Below, piece after piece: positions 33,130 through 41,863 of a stretch of 64,000 nt of DNA. Source of the stretch: Pilimelia anulata (GTDB taxonomy: Bacteria > Actinomycetota > Actinomycetes > Mycobacteriales > Micromonosporaceae). The DNA is taken from the NCBI RefSeq assembly GCF_014647895.1, contig NZ_BMQB01000004.1, forward strand, positions 310,001 through 374,000. The letters are read 5' to 3'. Each line of letters starts with the position of its first letter. The first letter of the stretch is position 1. Made by a program: the position numbers and the translations under genes. The notes beneath the pieces are model-generated. The model ran no database searches. It was not told the origin of the DNA and saw only the letters and a program-made list of their open reading frames with translations.

Positions 33130-33799
33130 CCAGCGGCCCGGTCAGCGCGCTGAACTCGCGGTCGATGTCGTCGGCGTCGGCGTCCGCCCGCGGGGCCGGC
33201 ACCGGCCGCCGCCCGCCGATGAAGACGAACGTGCGGTAGGACCAGAACCGGAACAGCGTGCCGAGGAACAGGCCGAGCACCTTCGCGGCGTTGACCGCCA
33301 GCACGCTCGTCATCGCCAGGCCGTACTTGGCACCGGCGAGGACCAGCAGCTCGATCGCCAGCCCGGCGAGGTTGAACAGCACGAACAGGGTGAACTCGCG
33401 CCGCTTCTGCGCCCGCGGCCGGTCCTGGTACGTCCAGTGCCGGTTCATCAGGTACGAGGTCACGGTGGCCACCGCGGTGGCGGCGACGTTGGCCTTGAGC
33501 TGGCCGGTGCTGAACACGGTGAGGATCAGCGCGTTGAACACCGCGAAGTTGACCACCGTGTTGGCCAGGCCGACGATCAGGAAGCGCAGCGCCTCCGGGC
33601 CGATCCGGCGCAGCCGCGACGGCAGCAGCCGGGCGAGGCCGGCCAGCGGGGCGGGCACCGCGGGGCCCGCGGCGGGGGCCGGGGCGGCGGTGCGGCGGCC
33701 GGTGGTGCGGGCCGGGCGGGGCTGCGGGGCGCGACTCCGCGTCGGCCGGGCGGACGCGCGGCTGCGCGGGCGCTGGGCGAGCGGTCGGGCTGGACGCAT
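33113..33799 (-). CDS. GtrA family membrane protein (copy 1)
   Basis: This 228-residue GtrA-like protein has an N-terminal Arg/Pro/Ala-rich cytosolic stretch of about 60 residues and then four membrane helices. Typical motifs are ALRFLIVGLANTVVNFAVF, NRHWTYQDR and LGTLFRFWSYRTFVF. GtrA proteins are thought to help move lipid-linked sugars across the membrane or to serve polysaccharide and teichoic acid synthesis. The ATG at 33799 follows AAGGTGG. It lies 71 bases after a second gtrA-like gene on the same strand, downstream of an ECF sigma factor, so all three may form one transcript. Its end overlaps the convergent PH-domain gene. Confidence 0.87.
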   Translation of the reverse strand: MRPARPLAQRPRSRASARPTRSRAPQPRPARTTGRRTAAPAPAAGPAVPAPLAGLARLLPSRLRRIGPEALRFLIVGLANTVVNFAVFNALILTVFSTGQLKANVAATAVATVTSYLMNRHWTYQDRPRAQKRREFTLFVLFNLAGLAIELLVLAGAKYGLAMTSVLAVNAAKVLGLFLGTLFRFWSYRTFVFIGGRRPVPAPRADADADDIDREFSALTGPLVTRAD

Positions 33800-33870
33800 G
33801 CGGCCACCTTACGGGAGGGCCGGCGGCCGGGCCGGCCGCCGGTGGGGCGATGGGTCTTACGTCACCCCGA

Positions 33871-34470
33871 TCAACGAGGATCGGCCGCCGGGTGCGCGAC
33901 CTGCGGGGTTTCTGCGGTGAGGAACACAAATCGGCGGTACGACCAGAACCGGAACAATGTTCCCAGAGCGGTGCCGACGACGTTGGCGGCCACCAGGTCG
34001 GCCAGGTCCGTCCGGAAGGCCGGCCAGAGCGCGCCGAGGCCGTAGTGGCTGGCCGCGAGCACCGCCAGGGCGATCGCCAGGCCGACGGTGTTGAGCAGGA
34101 AGTACAGCCCGTACTCGCGGCCCAGGCCGGACCGGGCGCGGTGCCGCCAGGTCCAGAACCGGTTGCCCAGGAACGCCACGGTGGCCGAGACCACGGTGGC
34201 CAGCGTCTTCGCGACCAGCGGCTCCAGCCGGGCGTTGAGCGCGTAGAACAGCAGCGTGTCGACGGTGAAGGCGACGGCGCCGACGGTACCGAACTTGCCC
34301 AGTTCGTGCGCGAGGTGGCCGACCCGGGCCCACACCGCGGCCACGACCGAGCGCCGGCCCCCGGCGCGCGCCGGCGCCGGGTCGGCGAACAGGGCTTCTC
34401 CGCGGGGCACGGGCCAACGGTAGCCGAGCCGCGCCCGGGCCCCGGTGTCGGCGGTGTCACGGTTCGGCAT
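33871..34470 (-). CDS. GtrA family membrane protein (copy 2)
   Basis: This 199-residue protein is similar in layout to its neighbour: four membrane helices, with FGTVGAVAFTVDTLLFY, LGNRFWTWRHR and LGTLFRFWSYRRFVFL. The shared RFWSYR(T/R)FVF ending shows the two are related, although they differ elsewhere. The ATG at 34470 overlaps the end of the upstream sigma factor gene by 14 bases, which would give translational coupling. An in-frame GTG at 34410 would drop 20 residues. Two unlike GtrA copies in a row may act on different lipid-sugar substrates or as a hetero-oligomer; that is inference. Confidence 0.85.
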   Translation of the reverse strand: MPNRDTADTGARARLGYRWPVPRGEALFADPAPARAGGRRSVVAAVWARVGHLAHELGKFGTVGAVAFTVDTLLFYALNARLEPLVAKTLATVVSATVAFLGNRFWTWRHRARSGLGREYGLYFLLNTVGLAIALAVLAASHYGLGALWPAFRTDLADLVAANVVGTALGTLFRFWSYRRFVFLTAETPQVAHPAADPR

Positions 34471-35284
34471 GCATCGCGCCGCGGGGCAGCGCCCACGCGA
34501 CCTCGGCGACCTCGACGTGCAGCCGCCGGCAGGCCGGGCAGGTGGCCAGGTGGGTGGCCACCTTCGACCGGGCCCGGTCGGCCAGGCCGCCGCGGACGTA
34601 GCTGCCGAGCTGCCCCGCCGCGGCGTGGCCGGGCGGGCCGGCGCCGGAGCTGATGTGCTCCTGCAAATAGATCTGCCGGAGCCGCTCGCGGGCGCGGTGG
34701 GCCAGCACGGACACCCCGTTCGGGGTGAGCCCGAGCAGGGCCGCGACCGCGGCCGGGCTGCCGCCCTCGACCTCGGTGTGCCAGAGGACCGTCCGCCACC
34801 GCTCGGGCAGCTTGCGGAAGGCCCGGGCGGCGTACCAGCGGTCCAGCGCGGCGACCGACGGGTCCTGGAACGGTTCGCCGCGCTCGTACCGGGTCGGGTC
34901 GTCGGTCAGCTCGACCCGGGCGGCGACCCCGGCGTGCGTCACCCGAAGGTGGCGCAGCGTGGTCAGGACGTACGGGAAGAACGCGCGCCGGGGACCGGAC
35001 CCGCGGCGCATGGCGGCGAGCACCTTGGCGAACGCCTCGGCGACGAGGTCCTCGGCCTCGGTGCGGTCGCGGGTCAGGCCGTACGCCGCGCGCCGGGCCG
35101 CGGCGGCGTGCCGCTGGTACAACTGGGCGTACGCCCGGCTGTCCCCGGCGCGGACGGCGGCGAGGAGCGTGTCCTCGTCGCCCGGTGTCCCGGCCCGGCC
35201 GGGGGGCGGGGTCGGGTCGTGCGGTTGTGGATGGGTACGGCGGTGCGGCCCGGTGTGTCGGGGACCGGGCACGGGTGTAGCCAT
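34457..35284 (-). CDS. ECF-type sigma factor with fused C-terminal zinc-binding region
   Basis: The N-terminal 45 residues of this 275-residue protein are His/Pro-rich. Sigma region 2 (LLAAVRAGDSRAYAQLYQRH, RTEAEDLVAEAFAKVL) and region 4 (RWRTVLWHTEVEGGSPAAVAALLGLT, VSVLAHRARERLRQ) follow. The last 75 residues contain HLATCPACRRLH, the H-x3-C-x2-C pattern of zinc-binding anti-sigma domains, fused in the same chain. This suggests a self-regulated sigma factor. The ATG at 35284 has GGAGG upstream. Two gtrA genes follow, the first overlapping, so an envelope function is probably among its targets. No separate anti-sigma gene is present. Confidence 0.85.
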   Translation of the reverse strand: MATPVPGPRHTGPHRRTHPQPHDPTPPPGRAGTPGDEDTLLAAVRAGDSRAYAQLYQRHAAAARRAAYGLTRDRTEAEDLVAEAFAKVLAAMRRGSGPRRAFFPYVLTTLRHLRVTHAGVAARVELTDDPTRYERGEPFQDPSVAALDRWYAARAFRKLPERWRTVLWHTEVEGGSPAAVAALLGLTPNGVSVLAHRARERLRQIYLQEHISSGAGPPGHAAAGQLGSYVRGGLADRARSKVATHLATCPACRRLHVEVAEVAWALPRGAMHAEP

Positions 35285-35441
35285 GCCGCCTCCGTTTGGG
35301 GGAGGGTTGGGGCGGAATGGTGAATTTTTACCGCTTCAGAGCGATTTGACGCAATTTTCGCCCCGCTCGGGAGTGTCGTGCGCTCCGCGATGTGCCGGGA
35401 TGACCTCCACATGGCGGGTTGGTGAACGTACGCTGACCTGG

Positions 35442-35463
35442 GCTTGTGCATTTCTTCACAAGC
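35442..35463. promoter_or_regulatory. Rex-like operator dyad upstream of pckG
   Basis: A perfect seven-base inverted repeat, GCTTGTG-N8-CACAAGC, lies about 150 bases before the pckG start in the 330-base divergent gap 35285-35614. The core TTGTGCATTTCTTCACAA differs at two positions from the actinobacterial Rex operator consensus TGTGAACNNNTTCACA. Rex senses the NADH/NAD+ ratio. The nearby segment 35320-35360 is AT-rich for this genome and may carry the promoters; on the minus strand TTGCGT and TAAAAA lie 18 bases apart. Binding by Rex is inference. Confidence 0.45.
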
Positions 35464-35614
35464 CGGCGAGCTGCGGGGCCGCGAGTCGGGGTTTAGTCTG
35501 TTGCCCTACTTCCCGACACGCTGCCGCAGGCGTGCGAGGCCACCCACCCCACACCGGCCGGCGCACCCGGACAACGCGGTTCGCACCCGATCGGTTTTGC
35601 CGAGGAGATCCGTG

Positions 35615-37447
35615 ATGAGTGCTCCGACCACCGTTCGCGGGCTTGAGGACGCGCCCACGTCCCATGCCGCGCTGCTCACCTGGGTGCGCGACGTCGCCGC
35701 GCTGACCACGCCGGACCGGGTGGTCTGGTGCGACGGATCCGCGGCGGAGTGGACGCGGATCACCGACGAGCTGGTCGACGCGGGCGTGCTGGTCCGGCTC
35801 AACCCCGAGCTGCGCCCCAACTCGTTCTGGTGTCGCACCGACCCGACGGACGTGGCCAGAGTCGAGGAGCGGACGTTCATCTGCTCCGTCGACGCCGCCG
35901 ACGCCGGCCCCACCAACAACTGGGTGGACCCGGCCGAGATGAAGGCCACGATGACCGAGCTGTACCGGGGCTCGATGCGCGGCCGGACCATGTACGTCAT
36001 CCCGTTCTGCATGGGCCCGCTGACCGCGGAGCGCCCGATGTTCGGCGTGGAGATCACCGACAGCCCGTACGTCGTCGCCTCCATGCGGGTCATGACCCGG
36101 ATGGGCACGGACGTGCTGGAGCGGATGGGCGAGGACGCCGCGTTCGTGCCGGCGCTGCACTCGATCGGCGCCCCGCTGGAGCCGGGCGAGGCCGACGTGA
36201 CCTGGCCGTGCAACACCGAGAAGTACATCTCGCACTTCCCGGAGAGCCGGGAGATCTGGTCCTTCGGCTCGGCGTACGGCGGCAACGCCCTGCTCGGCAA
36301 GAAGTGCTTCTCGCTGCGCATCGCCTCGGCCATGGGCCGGGACGAGGGCTGGCTCGCCGAGCACATGCTGATCCTCAAGCTCACCTCGCCCGAGGGCGTG
36401 GTCAAGTACGTCGCCGCGGCGTTCCCGTCGGCCTGCGGCAAGACCAACCTCGCCATGCTGGAGCCCACCATCCCCGGCTGGAAGGTGGAGACCCTCGGCG
36501 ACGACATCGCCTGGATGCGGTTCGGCGACGACGGCCGGCTGTACGCGGTGAACCCGGAGTTCGGCCTCTTCGGCGTGGCGCCGGGCACCGACTGGAAGAC
36601 CAACCCCAACGCCATGCGCACGCTGGCCGCGGGCAACTCGATCTACACCAACGTCGCGCTCACCGACGACGGCGACGTGTGGTGGGAGGGCATGGGCCAG
36701 CCGCCGGCCCACCTCATCGACTGGAAGGGCCGGGACTGGACGCCGGACAGCGGCGAGCTGTCCTCGCACCCGAACTCCCGCTTCTGCACCCCGATCGAGC
36801 AGTGCCCGATCCTCGCCCCGGAGTACGACGACCCGAAGGGCGTGCCGATCGACGCGATCCTGTTCGGCGGCCGGCGCAAGACCACCATCCCGCTGGTCAG
36901 CGAGGCCCGGGACTGGGTGCACGGGGTGTTCCAGGGCGCCACGCTGTCCTCGGAGACCACCGCCGCGGCCGTCGGCGCGGTCGGCGTCGTGCGCCGCGAC
37001 CCGATGGCGATGCTGCCGTTCATCGGGTACAACGCCGGCGACTACTTCCGGCACTGGATCGAGATGGGCAAGGGCCGGGCCGGCGACGCGTCGCTGCTGC
37101 CCCGGATCTTCTACGTCAACTGGTTCCGCCGCGGCGACGAGGGGCAGTTCCTCTGGCCCGGCTACGGCGAGAACGGCCGCATCCTCAAGTGGGTCGTCGA
37201 GCGGATCGAGGGCACCGGCGGGGCGCGGGAGACCCCGGTCGGGTACGTGCCGACCGCGGCCGACCTCGACCTGGCCGGCCTGGACGTGGACCCGGCCGAC
37301 ATCGAGGCCGCCCTCCGGGTCGACCCGGAGGAGTGGAAGGCCGAGCTGCCGCAGATCAACGAGTGGTTCGAGAAGTTCGGCGACAAGCTGCCGGCCGTGC
37401 TGTGGTCGGAGCTGGACGCGCTGCGGGCGCGGCTGGGCGTCAACTGA
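35615..37447 (+). CDS. pckG: Phosphoenolpyruvate carboxykinase (GTP)
   Basis: This 610-residue cytosolic enzyme interconverts oxaloacetate and phosphoenolpyruvate using GTP/GDP, the entry step of gluconeogenesis. Motifs include [14 protein letters not shown], the P-loop-like [13 protein letters not shown] with the reactive cysteine, [21 protein letters not shown] and the guanine-binding FxxYNAGDY region ([11 protein letters not shown]). The length is normal for GTP-type PEPCK (about 600-620). The ATG at 35615 follows GAGGAG; earlier in-frame starts have no family similarity. The gene stands alone behind a 330-base control region that holds a Rex-like dyad. Confidence 0.97.
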   Translation: MSAPTTVRGLEDAPTSHAALLTWVRDVAALTTPDRVVWCDGSAAEWTRITDELVDAGVLVRLNPELRPNSFWCRTDPTDVARVEERTFICSVDAADAGPTNNWVDPAEMKATMTELYRGSMRGRTMYVIPFCMGPLTAERPMFGVEITDSPYVVASMRVMTRMGTDVLERMGEDAAFVPALHSIGAPLEPGEADVTWPCNTEKYISHFPESREIWSFGSAYGGNALLGKKCFSLRIASAMGRDEGWLAEHMLILKLTSPEGVVKYVAAAFPSACGKTNLAMLEPTIPGWKVETLGDDIAWMRFGDDGRLYAVNPEFGLFGVAPGTDWKTNPNAMRTLAAGNSIYTNVALTDDGDVWWEGMGQPPAHLIDWKGRDWTPDSGELSSHPNSRFCTPIEQCPILAPEYDDPKGVPIDAILFGGRRKTTIPLVSEARDWVHGVFQGATLSSETTAAAVGAVGVVRRDPMAMLPFIGYNAGDYFRHWIEMGKGRAGDASLLPRIFYVNWFRRGDEGQFLWPGYGENGRILKWVVERIEGTGGARETPVGYVPTAADLDLAGLDVDPADIEAALRVDPEEWKAELPQINEWFEKFGDKLPAVLWSELDALRARLGVN

Positions 37448-37533
37448 CGAAACGGGGCGAAACGGGGTCGCGGTCCGCCGCGGCCCCGTTCGCGCGTCCG
37501 GCCCCCTGGCGGGGGGTGGTTACGCTGGGTGGG

Positions 37534-38409
37534 ATGTCTGTGCGAACTGCCGTGCGCCGCTGCCGCGTGCGCCTGTACCGCTCGCGGTTCGGGCTGTCCC
37601 GGTTCGGCCTCTTGCTGCGGTTGCTGCTGCGGCCGCGGGCGGCGGCGAAGGCGCTGCTGTACCCGCTGTACGAGCGGCGGCTCACCCGCGCCCTCGCGGG
37701 GGCCGCGGTGCCCCGGCACGTCGGGGTCATGTGCGACGGCAACCGGCGCTGGGCGCGTGAGATGGGGTACGTCGACCCCAACGACGGCCACCGGGCCGGC
37801 GCCGCCCGGGTCAAGGAGCTGCTGCGCTGGTGCGACGAGGCGGGGATCGGGCACGTCACGCTGTACCTGCTCGCCACCGACAACCTGCGCCGCCCGGCCG
37901 GCGAGCTGGACCCGCTCATCCAGATCATCGAGGACCTGGCCACCGAGCTGGCCGAGGCCGGCAACCCGTGGCGGCTGGTCATGGCCGGCGCCCTGGACCT
38001 CCTGCCGGCCGAGCACGCCGCCGCCCTCAAGGCCGCCCAGGAGCGCACCGCCGACCGGCGCGGCGCCGCCGTGGTCAACATGGCGGTCGGGTACGGCGGG
38101 CGGCGCGAGATCGCCGACGCGGTCCGGTCGCTGCTGGTCAGCCAGGCGGAGTCCGGCGGCACCCTGGCCGACCTGGCCGAGACCCTCGACGTCGAGGACA
38201 TCGAGCGCCACCTGTACACCAGGGGCCAGCCCGACCCCGACCTGGTGATCCGCACCAGCGGCGAGCAGCGCCTGTCCGGCTTCCTGCTGTGGCAGTCGGC
38301 GAACTCGGAGTTCTACTTCCACGACGCCAACTGGCCGGACTTCCGCCACATCGACTTCCTCCGCGCCCTCCGCGCCTACTCCCGCCGGCAACGCCGCTAC
38401 GGCACCTGA
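37534..38409 (+). CDS. uppS: Isoprenyl transferase (cis-prenyl diphosphate synthase)
   Basis: This 291-residue protein of the UppS family has the pyrophosphate-binding motif GVMCDGNRRWARE, EVSFYLL-like HVTLYLLATDN, VVNMAVGYGGRREI and the C-terminal DLVIRTSGEQRLSGFLLWQS. An extra N-terminus of about 60 residues contains basic and hydrophobic segments (RFGLLLRLLLRP) that could lie on the membrane. It makes Z-prenyl diphosphates used as cell-wall lipid carriers. Actinobacteria usually have several such enzymes with different chain lengths, and chain length cannot be read here. The start is the ATG at 37534. It is 86 bases downstream of pckG. Confidence 0.9.
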   Translation: MSVRTAVRRCRVRLYRSRFGLSRFGLLLRLLLRPRAAAKALLYPLYERRLTRALAGAAVPRHVGVMCDGNRRWAREMGYVDPNDGHRAGAARVKELLRWCDEAGIGHVTLYLLATDNLRRPAGELDPLIQIIEDLATELAEAGNPWRLVMAGALDLLPAEHAAALKAAQERTADRRGAAVVNMAVGYGGRREIADAVRSLLVSQAESGGTLADLAETLDVEDIERHLYTRGQPDPDLVIRTSGEQRLSGFLLWQSANSEFYFHDANWPDFRHIDFLRALRAYSRRQRRYGT

Positions 38410-38438
38410 CGGCGGGAGCGCGCCGGCGGACCCGGGGG

Positions 38439-39119
38439 TCAGCGGGTGGAGTCGTCCGGGATGACGATGGCCTCGCGGATCTCCACCGGGAGTTTCGGCT
38501 GGGCGTCGGCGCTGCCGTCCTTCGTGCCGCCGGCGACGATCCGGTCCAGGACCTCCAGGCCCGAGGTGACCCGGCCCAGCACCGTGTAGTCCGGCTTGAT
38601 CTGGGCGACCGAGTGGACCAGGAAGAACTCGCTGCCGTTGGTGTCCTTGCCCTGGTTGCCCATCGCGACCGTCCCGCGCGGGTACGTCTCCTGCCCGGTC
38701 AGCTCGTCCGCGAACCGGTACCCCGGCCCGCCGATCTCGGCCTCCCAGATGTCCCCGCACTGGAGCACGCCGAGCTTCGCCGCCGTGGTCAGCCGCCAGC
38801 ACCGGCTGCGGTCGTAGAACGTCTCCCGGACCAGGTGTACGAAGTTGTGCACCGCGCAGGGCGCGTTGCCGCGGTCGAACCGCAGCCCGATGTCGCCGTG
38901 GTTGGTCCGCAGCGTGAGGTGGACCGCGCCGGTGTTCGCCGCCTCGGCCGGTGGCGGGTCCACCGGTCGGGCCGCCGGGTTGTCCGGGGTGGGGATGAAC
39001 GTGCAGGTCACGGGCGCGAGGCGGGGCGCCGGGGCGGCAGCGGCCGGGGTCGCGACGGCGGCGGGTACGACGGCGAGGGTCGCGGCGAGCGCGAGTGCGG
39101 CGGGATCGAGGCTCCTCAT
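38439..39119 (-). CDS. Exported cyclophilin-type peptidyl-prolyl isomerase
   Basis: This 226-residue protein has a signal peptide (LALAATLAVVPAAVATPAAAA) and a cyclophilin domain: TNHGDIGLRFDRGNAPCAVHNFVHL, LQCGDIW, YPRGTVAMGNQGKDTNGSEF and TVLGRVTSGLEVLDRI. The position of the usual FHRV reads CWRLTT, keeping Arg but not His, as in secreted actinobacterial members. It carries four cysteines outside the signal, consistent with life outside the cell. The start ATG at 39119 has AGG upstream at a long spacing; a longer reading from 39170 is less likely because it moves the signal peptide inward. It converges with the cis-prenyltransferase gene. Confidence 0.87.
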   Translation of the reverse strand: MRSLDPAALALAATLAVVPAAVATPAAAAPAPRLAPVTCTFIPTPDNPAARPVDPPPAEAANTGAVHLTLRTNHGDIGLRFDRGNAPCAVHNFVHLVRETFYDRSRCWRLTTAAKLGVLQCGDIWEAEIGGPGYRFADELTGQETYPRGTVAMGNQGKDTNGSEFFLVHSVAQIKPDYTVLGRVTSGLEVLDRIVAGGTKDGSADAQPKLPVEIREAIVIPDDSTR

Positions 39120-39188
39120 CCCGCCGAACCTAGCGGCCGCCCGGGCCGCGCGGAAGGGCCCTTGCAGCACCGGCCGAAGCCGGGTCGG

Positions 39189-41531
39189 TCAGGCGATGCG
39201 GCGGGTGTTCGGTCCCGTGTGGAGCATCGCGCGGACGTCCGCCGCCGGCAGCGGCCGGGCGAAGTGGTAGCCCTGGGAGAGCTGGTACCCGATCTTGCGC
39301 AGCCGCGCCGCCTGCGCCGCGCTCTCCACGCCCTCGGCGACCACGCCCAGGTCCAGGCCGTTGGCCAGGTGCAGCATCGCGATGGCGATCGTGGACTCGG
39401 TGTTGCTGTCAGTGATGTGGTCGATGAACGACTTGTCCACCTTGAGCACGTCCACCGGGATGGTCCGGAGCAGGCCGAGTGACGAGTTGCCGGTGCCGAA
39501 GTCGTCCAGCGCGATCCGCACGCCCAGCGCCGAGATCTCCCGCAGCGCCGCGCTGGCCAGCTCGCTGTCGAAGACCGCGGTCTCGGTGACCTCGATCATG
39601 AGGTGCCGCGGCGGCAGGCCGGTCTCGTCGAGGACCCGGGCGACCGTACCGGCGAAGCCCGGCTCGCGGAGCTGGCGCGCGGAGATGTTCACGCTCATCG
39701 TCCAGGTCTCGGTGACGTCCTCGGCCAGCCAGCGGACGGCCTCGTCGCACGCCTCGCGCAGGATCCACTCGCCCAGCGGGACGATCAGGCCGGTGCGCTC
39801 GGCGACCGGGATGAAGTGGTCCGGGCGGATGGTCCCGCGCTCGGGGTGCTCCCAGCGGACCAGCGCCTCGGCGCCGACGATCACCCGGTCGACCAGCCGG
39901 ACGACCGGCTGGAACAGCAGCCGGAAGTGGCCCTCGGTGAGCGAGGTGCGCAGCTCGGCGCCGAGCGCCGCGTCCCGGTTGATCCGGACGTCCAGCTCGT
40001 CGTCGTACGTGGCGTAGCGGGACTTGCCGGCCTCCTTGGCCGCGTACATCGCCAGGTCGGCCCGGCGGATGACCTCGGTCGGGTCCAGGTCGGCGGTCAG
40101 CTCGGCGAGGCCGGCGCTGCACCGGACGAGCAGCGCGTGCCCGTCGACGATGACCGGCTGGCCGAGCGCCTCGGTGATCCGGTCCAGCACGGCCACCCCG
40201 TGCTCGCTGGCCAGGCCGGGCAGGAGCAGCGCGAACTCGTCGCCGCCGAGCCGGGAGACGGTGTCGCCGGGGCGGACGCAGGAGCGCAGCCGGCCGGCGA
40301 CGTCCAGCAGCAGCCGGTCGCCGATGTGGTGCCCGAGCCGGTCGTTGATGGTCTTGAAGTCGTCCAGGTCGATGAGGGCGACGCTGGCCGGCTCGCCGCC
40401 GGCGGCGGTGGCGGCGACCCGCTCGGTGAACAGCCGGCGGTTGGCCAGGCCGGTGAGGTCGTCGTGGGTGGCCTGGTGGGCGAGCCGGTCCTGGGCGTCG
40501 CGCAGCTCGCGGACGGTGAGGTCCACCCGGCGGAGCAGCGCGGAGTTGTCCCGCAGGGCGGTGACCTGCCGGTACACGACGATGACGGTGAGCCCGACGG
40601 CGCTGGCGGCGACGATCAGCTCACCGACGCTGTGCCCGGCGACGACGAAGATCAGCAGGCCGTCGGTGGCGGCCACGGCCAGGTACGGCAGCCAGCCGGC
40701 GACCTTGGCGGTCCGGGTGCCGGCCCACGGCCGCTGCTCCAGCGGCGGCTGGCCCACGCCGGCGTACTGGAACATCGCGGCCAGCATGAAGCCGACCCCG
40801 ACGAGCGTGATGCAGACGGTCGAGGCGACGACCGCCGCGCCGGCGGTCAGCGGCGAGACCGCGCCGATCAGCGCGCCGGCGCAGATCGTCCCGGCGAGCG
40901 TGTGCAGGGCCCGCCGGTCGACGGCGGTGACGCCGAACATGACCAGCTTGGCGATCGCCAGCACGGCGAGGAAGGCCAGCAGGACGACGGTGAGGGCAGC
41001 CGGGCCGCCGCCGATCCGGCTCCACTCCTCGGTCCGGCTGAACGACAGCCGCCAGGCGAACAGGCCGAAGCAGATCAGCATGATCGCGCCGTCGACGACG
41101 AACTGCTTGCGCTCGTGCGCGGTGAGCCGGTTCCGGGCGGGCAGCCGCAGCAGGGCGGTGAGCTGGGTGAGCACGCCGATGCCGTACGCCGCGATGGCGC
41201 CGGTGCTGGGCTCGGCCGGGTTGTTCGGGGTGTACAGGATGTTGTCGACGAGGTTGATCCCACCGCCGACGCCGACCAGGGCGATGGCGGCCGCCGACCA
41301 GTGCCAGAACCGCCGGGCGGCGGCGTTCAGGCCGGGCTGGCGGGCGACGTGCAGGCAGACGGCGGCGGCGAGCAGGCCGCCGGGCACCGTGATCACCCGG
41401 ATCAGCCACGGGTTCGGCACGAAGCCGAGGGACTCGGCCGCGAGCGAGGCGGGGCCGAGCACGACGAACAGCACCCCGGTCCACACCGCCACGCGGTGCC
41501 ACAGGGGGCCTCGTCCGTTCGGGGCCGCCAT
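39189..41531 (-). CDS. Membrane GGDEF-EAL protein (c-di-GMP turnover)
   Basis: This protein of about 780 residues has an N-terminal membrane part of eight to ten helices (residues 15-320), a short coiled coil, GGDEF and EAL. The GGDEF domain has an intact RLGGDEFALLL and THDDLTGLANRR, so diguanylate cyclase activity is possible. The EAL domain keeps GAEALVRWEHP, SVNISARQL, EVTETA and DDFGTGNSSL, so phosphodiesterase activity is possible too; which dominates is unknown. The AGGAG at 41535-41550 serves either the ATG at 41531 or the GTG at 41534. The gene is divergent from phoH. Confidence 0.92.
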   Translation of the reverse strand: MAAPNGRGPLWHRVAVWTGVLFVVLGPASLAAESLGFVPNPWLIRVITVPGGLLAAAVCLHVARQPGLNAAARRFWHWSAAAIALVGVGGGINLVDNILYTPNNPAEPSTGAIAAYGIGVLTQLTALLRLPARNRLTAHERKQFVVDGAIMLICFGLFAWRLSFSRTEEWSRIGGGPAALTVVLLAFLAVLAIAKLVMFGVTAVDRRALHTLAGTICAGALIGAVSPLTAGAAVVASTVCITLVGVGFMLAAMFQYAGVGQPPLEQRPWAGTRTAKVAGWLPYLAVAATDGLLIFVVAGHSVGELIVAASAVGLTVIVVYRQVTALRDNSALLRRVDLTVRELRDAQDRLAHQATHDDLTGLANRRLFTERVAATAAGGEPASVALIDLDDFKTINDRLGHHIGDRLLLDVAGRLRSCVRPGDTVSRLGGDEFALLLPGLASEHGVAVLDRITEALGQPVIVDGHALLVRCSAGLAELTADLDPTEVIRRADLAMYAAKEAGKSRYATYDDELDVRINRDAALGAELRTSLTEGHFRLLFQPVVRLVDRVIVGAEALVRWEHPERGTIRPDHFIPVAERTGLIVPLGEWILREACDEAVRWLAEDVTETWTMSVNISARQLREPGFAGTVARVLDETGLPPRHLMIEVTETAVFDSELASAALREISALGVRIALDDFGTGNSSLGLLRTIPVDVLKVDKSFIDHITDSNTESTIAIAMLHLANGLDLGVVAEGVESAAQAARLRKIGYQLSQGYHFARPLPAADVRAMLHTGPNTRRIA

Positions 41532-41863
41532 CACGGGTGCTCCTTTTGTCCTACCGGCCGGTCACTGGCCCATCGGCGCTGCCCGTGGCCAACTGAGCAC
41601 TAGCGGTCACCTCCCCCGAACGGCCGACAGTGATCATCGGCCCCGCCCGGGTCTGGTATTCGCCCGTACCGGCGGTTAGCGTTCATGCCAGGGGGTGGGG
41701 GTTTCCCGACCCCACCGGCGGGTCGGGTCGCGGGCTGCGGATTGGTCGAGCTGCGGTGCGGGACCGGGCTTCCGGACTGCCGCGGGAGGGCACCCGTCCC
41801 GCGCCGGACGCCGGTCGTGGCGGGACCGGGCGGCGGGGTGCACCGCTCACCGGAGTGGGCGCG
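41532..41863. other. Divergent intergenic region between GGDEF-EAL gene and phoH
   Basis: These 332 bases carry a seven-base hairpin, GGTGGGG at 41694-41700 and CCCCACC at 41710-41716 with a nine-base loop, located 150 bases before phoH in its probable 5' leader. Just upstream GGTTAGCGTT (about 41674) resembles an actinobacterial -10. An open frame continuous with phoH covers the region, so an N-terminal extension of PhoH cannot be excluded. Confidence 0.4.
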
